Source: Eubacteriales bacterium
GTDB taxonomy: Bacteria; Bacillota_A; Clostridia; Christensenellales; Aristaeellaceae
NCBI GenBank assembly: GCA_028692205.1
Contig: JAQUXV010000147.1
Span: forward strand, 1-6,738
Direction of reading: 5' to 3'
Length of the DNA: 6,738 bases
This document shows, one piece after another, positions 4,426-6,738 of this stretch (position 1 is its first letter; each line of letters opens with the position of its first letter). The position numbers were made by a program, and so were the translations under genes. Under the pieces are notes generated by a model, which was not told where the DNA came from, did no database searches, and worked only from the letters and a program-made list of their open reading frames with translations.

Positions 4426-6738
4426 TTACTTGAGAATGTTCAGGTAAACCACGGTCTTCACGCCGGTGCCATCGGCAGCTTTCACGGTGATTGAGACCCG
4501 ACCGGCCGTTTGGAACGTCACCAGGCCGTTTTCGTCCACCGTGGCGATCTTGCTGCTGGAGGTACTCCATGTTACTTCCTGCCCGGCGGTGTCGATGGGC
4601 TCGCAGGCCGCGCTCAGCTGCAGCTGGTTGGTGTACAGGTATGCAGTCACGTATGCTTTTCCATACCCGTAATTGGTCAGCACCCGCTGTGTGCGGGCCG
4701 TAATTGCAACTTCGTAGGCATTCTCTTCGTCTGTGCTTGAAGAAACTAGGTTGCCTGTTATTCCCGGCACCTTCGTTGTGGCCACTACCCGTACAGATTT
4801 CCCAATGCTGGAAGAGTAGCTCTTTGCCGTCAGCGTGCCGCTGGAGCTGATGTACGCCAGCGCCTTGCTTGCGTCGTCCGCCATCGACCACGTGACCGAC
4901 CGGCTGTATACGCCGTCCGGCTCGACCGTCGCGTTAAGCTTGATGCTCTTGCCGTAGGCAACGGAGGAAACGTTCTTATCCGGATCGATAATCACCTTTT
5001 CCGCCTTGCAGGTTACGATTACTTTCAGGTACGCGTATTGCTTGGACCCGTCCGCAGCCGTAGCGCTGATGTACGTTGTGCCATCCGCCTGCGCCGTAAT
5101 CAGGCCGTTGTTGTCCACGGTGGCGATCTTGCTGCTGTAGCTGTACCAAACCACATCCTGCAGCGCTTCGCCCGGCGATGTTTCGGTGGCCTCGGCATAG
5201 GGCAGGCACGTGGCGCTCAGCGTTGCGGTGTGGTGACCGTCCGCGTTCAGGTCGAGTTCCACAGTGGTGTACTTGCTGGTGAGCGCGTCGTCGTAGTAAA
5301 TCTGCACCTGTGTCGCGCGCGGGCGAATCCACAGGTCGACACTGTCGGTAACGCCGCTGCCGTCCCGCGCCGTGGCGGTAATGGTGACCTTCTGGGACGT
5401 GTAGACTTTTTTCGCCGTCACCCACCCGCTGCTGCTCACGGTGGCAAGCGACGTGTTGCTGCTTGTCCACGTGAGGGATTGCACGCTGGTGTTGGTGGGA
5501 TTGAAAATCGCGTCCAGATTGAGCTTCTGGTAAGATACCAGCGAAGGCTCATCGGTTACGGGCGCGCCGTTCATCGCAATTTCGAGGTTCTGCGCCGTAA
5601 CACCTACGACAATATAGTATTTGGCATACTTCTTGGTGCCGTCCACCGCGGTGGCGTAGATGGTTACGCTGCCCGGCGCATGCGCGGTAACCAGCCCGTT
5701 TTCGTCCACCGTGGCGATCTTGGTGCTGGAAGTCTTCCACGTCACGCGCTGTATGGCGCTGCCCGGGGTAACCGCCGCGCCGAGCTGCAAGCTGGTTTCT
5801 CCGCTGCCCAGGTCGATGGCGTACGTGTTTTCCGTGGCCGGATCGCCCAGCTCATCGCAGGTGAAGATGGATACGCTCTGCGCGCGCTGGTAAATCGTGA
5901 CCTCAAAGGGCTCGCTGACTACCTGTTTGTTTTGTACGTAGCCGGTTTCATCGTCGCCCGTATACCCATACACCTTACAGGTCGCAACTACGCGGACGGT
6001 TGTAGGCTCCGTGTCCGCACTGTTGTACCTTGCCGTCAGCGTGCCGTAACGGTCGATGCTCGCCGCCGTAGTCGGGGTTACCTCCCAGGTAACGCTGCTG
6101 CTGGCGCCGTAGGGCTGCACGGATGCTTTCATCTTCGTGCTCTTGCCCGAAAGCAGGCTTGTCACCCCGGTTACTTCTACCGTGTCCGGCGCGCTGGTGA
6201 CCGTTACGGTAATGCGGGTGTACTTTCCGCTGCCGTCCGTGGCCGTAGCATAGATGTATGCCGTACCCGGCCGCATCGCTGTTACCAGCCCAGCGTCGCT
6301 TACCGTTGCCACGCTGGTGCTGCTGGACTTCCAGGCAACCTCCTGGCTGGGTGTGGTTGCGCCGCCGCGGGTAACCTCAGCCTGCAGCTGCAGGGTATTG
6401 TCATGCGGGTTGGCAACCTCCAGCGCGTAGTCACCGCTGCGATGTGCATCAGAGGAATCGATATTAATCGTCACCTTGTCCGCCAGCGGCGTGACGGTGA
6501 TATAGCACGGCTCGGATACCAGTTCCGGATTGCCGACCGATGTGGCGGTTACGGTCAGCAGGCCTGTAACCGGGTCGCCGGTTTCATTATCGCCGATATA
6601 CAGCTTACCGCTGGAAGTAATGTAGGTTCTGTAGGTTCCCGACGTATCCTGCTGGCCTTCAACCTTCCAGGTTACCGCCTTGTTGTCCGCGTTTTCAGGC
6701 ATGATCGTCGCTTTGAAGTAACCGTACTTCTTGGCCGC
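4426..6738 (-). CDS. Large surface protein of tandem bacterial Ig-like (BIG2) modules, N-terminal part missing
   Basis: The frame is open to the right edge; the preceding in-frame codons read AAKKYGYFKATIMPENADN, normal Ig-module sequence, so the Met at 6702 is internal. The 770 residues seen are all Ig-like repeats, Ser/Thr/Val-rich, each centred on a TW or VW dipeptide followed by an ATVDENGLVTA-like strand and an ADGSGKY-like turn: the BIG2 signature of intimins and clostridial cell-surface proteins. Eight modules are present, the first incomplete. They alternate between two subtypes (see the repeat entry). The protein stops in the last strand of the final module (VVYLNILK) with no LPXTG motif, membrane helix or SLH domain, so any anchor, signal peptide or enzymatic domain must lie upstream, outside the window. 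Likely role: an extracellular stalk or adhesion scaffold, or the tail of a surface enzyme; the sequence seen cannot decide. It is convergent with the two-component operon and has no visible functional tie to it. Confidence 0.92.
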   Translation of the reverse strand, partial: AAKKYGYFKATIMPENADNKAVTWKVEGQQDTSGTYRTYITSSGKLYIGDNETGDPVTGLLTVTATSVGNPELVSEPCYITVTPLADKVTINIDSSDAHRSGDYALEVANPHDNTLQLQAEVTRGGATTPSQEVAWKSSSTSVATVSDAGLVTAMRPGTAYIYATATDGSGKYTRITVTVTSAPDTVEVTGVTSLLSGKSTKMKASVQPYGASSSVTWEVTPTTAASIDRYGTLTARYNSADTEPTTVRVVATCKVYGYTGDDETGYVQNKQVVSEPFEVTIYQRAQSVSIFTCDELGDPATENTYAIDLGSGETSLQLGAAVTPGSAIQRVTWKTSSTKIATVDENGLVTAHAPGSVTIYATAVDGTKKYAKYYIVVGVTAQNLEIAMNGAPVTDEPSLVSYQKLNLDAIFNPTNTSVQSLTWTSSNTSLATVSSSGWVTAKKVYTSQKVTITATARDGSGVTDSVDLWIRPRATQVQIYYDDALTSKYTTVELDLNADGHHTATLSATCLPYAEATETSPGEALQDVVWYSYSSKIATVDNNGLITAQADGTTYISATAADGSKQYAYLKVIVTCKAEKVIIDPDKNVSSVAYGKSIKLNATVEPDGVYSRSVTWSMADDASKALAYISSSGTLTAKSYSSSIGKSVRVVATTKVPGITGNLVSSSTDEENAYEVAITARTQRVLTNYGYGKAYVTAYLYTNQLQLSAACEPIDTAGQEVTWSTSSSKIATVDENGLVTFQTAGRVSITVKAADGTGVKTVVYLNILK
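4429..6738 (-). repeat. Eight tandem Ig-like modules in an alternating B-A pattern
   Basis: Reading in the gene's direction, module boundaries are about 6738-6487 (B1, partial), 6486-6187 (A1), 6186-5884 (B2), 5883-5596 (A2), 5595-5317 (B3), 5316-5008 (A3), 5007-4693 (B4) and 4692-4429 (A4). A modules have an extended segment after the first strand, then SSxKIATVDENGLVTA and a short turn to IYATAxDGS. B modules start more directly and have a longer loop after the SSGTLTA strand (for example AKSYSSSIGKSVRVVATT), usually with a longer tail. Numbering from the Met at 6702, the conserved Trp of A modules is at 124, 322, 519 and 712, and of B modules at 12, 206, 412 and 605. This gives a composite period of 193-206 residues. 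B3 is the least clear assignment. Confidence 0.8.
4521..4560 (-). repeat. 40-nt DNA repeat in the A-type Ig modules, copy in A4
   Basis: This stretch encodes the strand around SSSKIATVDENGLV in the last module. It matches 5691-5730 (module A2) at 38 of 40 bases and 5100-5139 (module A3) at 35 of 40. Copies are 579 and 591 bp apart, whole codon multiples equal to the composite protein repeat. A weaker copy sits near 6285 in A1. Such nucleotide-level identity suggests recent duplication or gene conversion among A modules. Confidence 0.75.

Noticed and set aside
4521..5730. Repeated 40-nt blocks as a CRISPR-like array
   Set aside because: They lie inside a coding frame, are 579-591 bp apart and encode the same Ig-domain strand, so they are protein-domain repeats.
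6700..6702. ATG at 6702 as the start of the Ig-repeat gene
   Set aside because: The frame continues upstream to the window edge with normal Ig-module sequence, and there is no signal peptide after this Met, so it is internal.

Overview
The window looks like a GC-rich anaerobic Firmicute, most likely class Clostridia and perhaps Oscillospiraceae. This is inferred from the YesN/YesM-type two-component pair, the RbsA-like ABC protein, strong AGGAGG-type ribosome binding sites and a large bacterial Ig-like (BIG2) surface protein in GC-rich DNA. No taxonomic marker gene is present, so the assignment is tentative.

Left part (1-3938, + strand): three tightly packed co-directional genes. The first is the 3' end of a response regulator (receiver plus AraC-type DNA-binding domain). 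The second is a YesM-type histidine kinase with two membrane helices but almost no extracellular loop. The third is a 497-residue protein with the tandem-ATPase layout of the RbsA/MglA sugar-transporter family. The regulator and kinase are 13 nt apart, with the kinase ribosome binding site overlapping the regulator stop. The kinase and ABC-like gene overlap by 4 nt (ATGA). An intrinsic terminator whose stem contains the last stop codon closes the operon.

The most interesting object is the third gene. Both nucleotide-binding domains align along their length with RbsA-type ATPases, but nearly every residue for ATP binding and hydrolysis is replaced in both halves, while the reading frame is intact. 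With a kinase that has no sensory domain of its own, this suggests a three-component signalling unit: a catalytically dead ABC ATPase (pseudo-ATPase) relays the state of a sugar permease or binding protein to the kinase, which phosphorylates the AraC-type regulator. The wiring is inference; the residue losses are read directly.

Middle (3939-4425): a convergent intergenic region with no credible gene. It holds many short hairpins, a possible three-way-junction fold at 4202-4248, two near-identical 18-bp elements, and a very strong 17-bp hairpin at 4370-4406 that terminates one or both strands.

Right part (4426-6738, - strand): the C-terminal part of a large, Ser/Thr-rich, probably secreted protein built from at least eight tandem Ig-like modules. 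The modules alternate between two subtypes, giving a composite repeat of about 195 residues. Its start, signal peptide and any catalytic or anchoring domain lie beyond the right edge. Nothing in the sequence ties it to the operon except convergent proximity.
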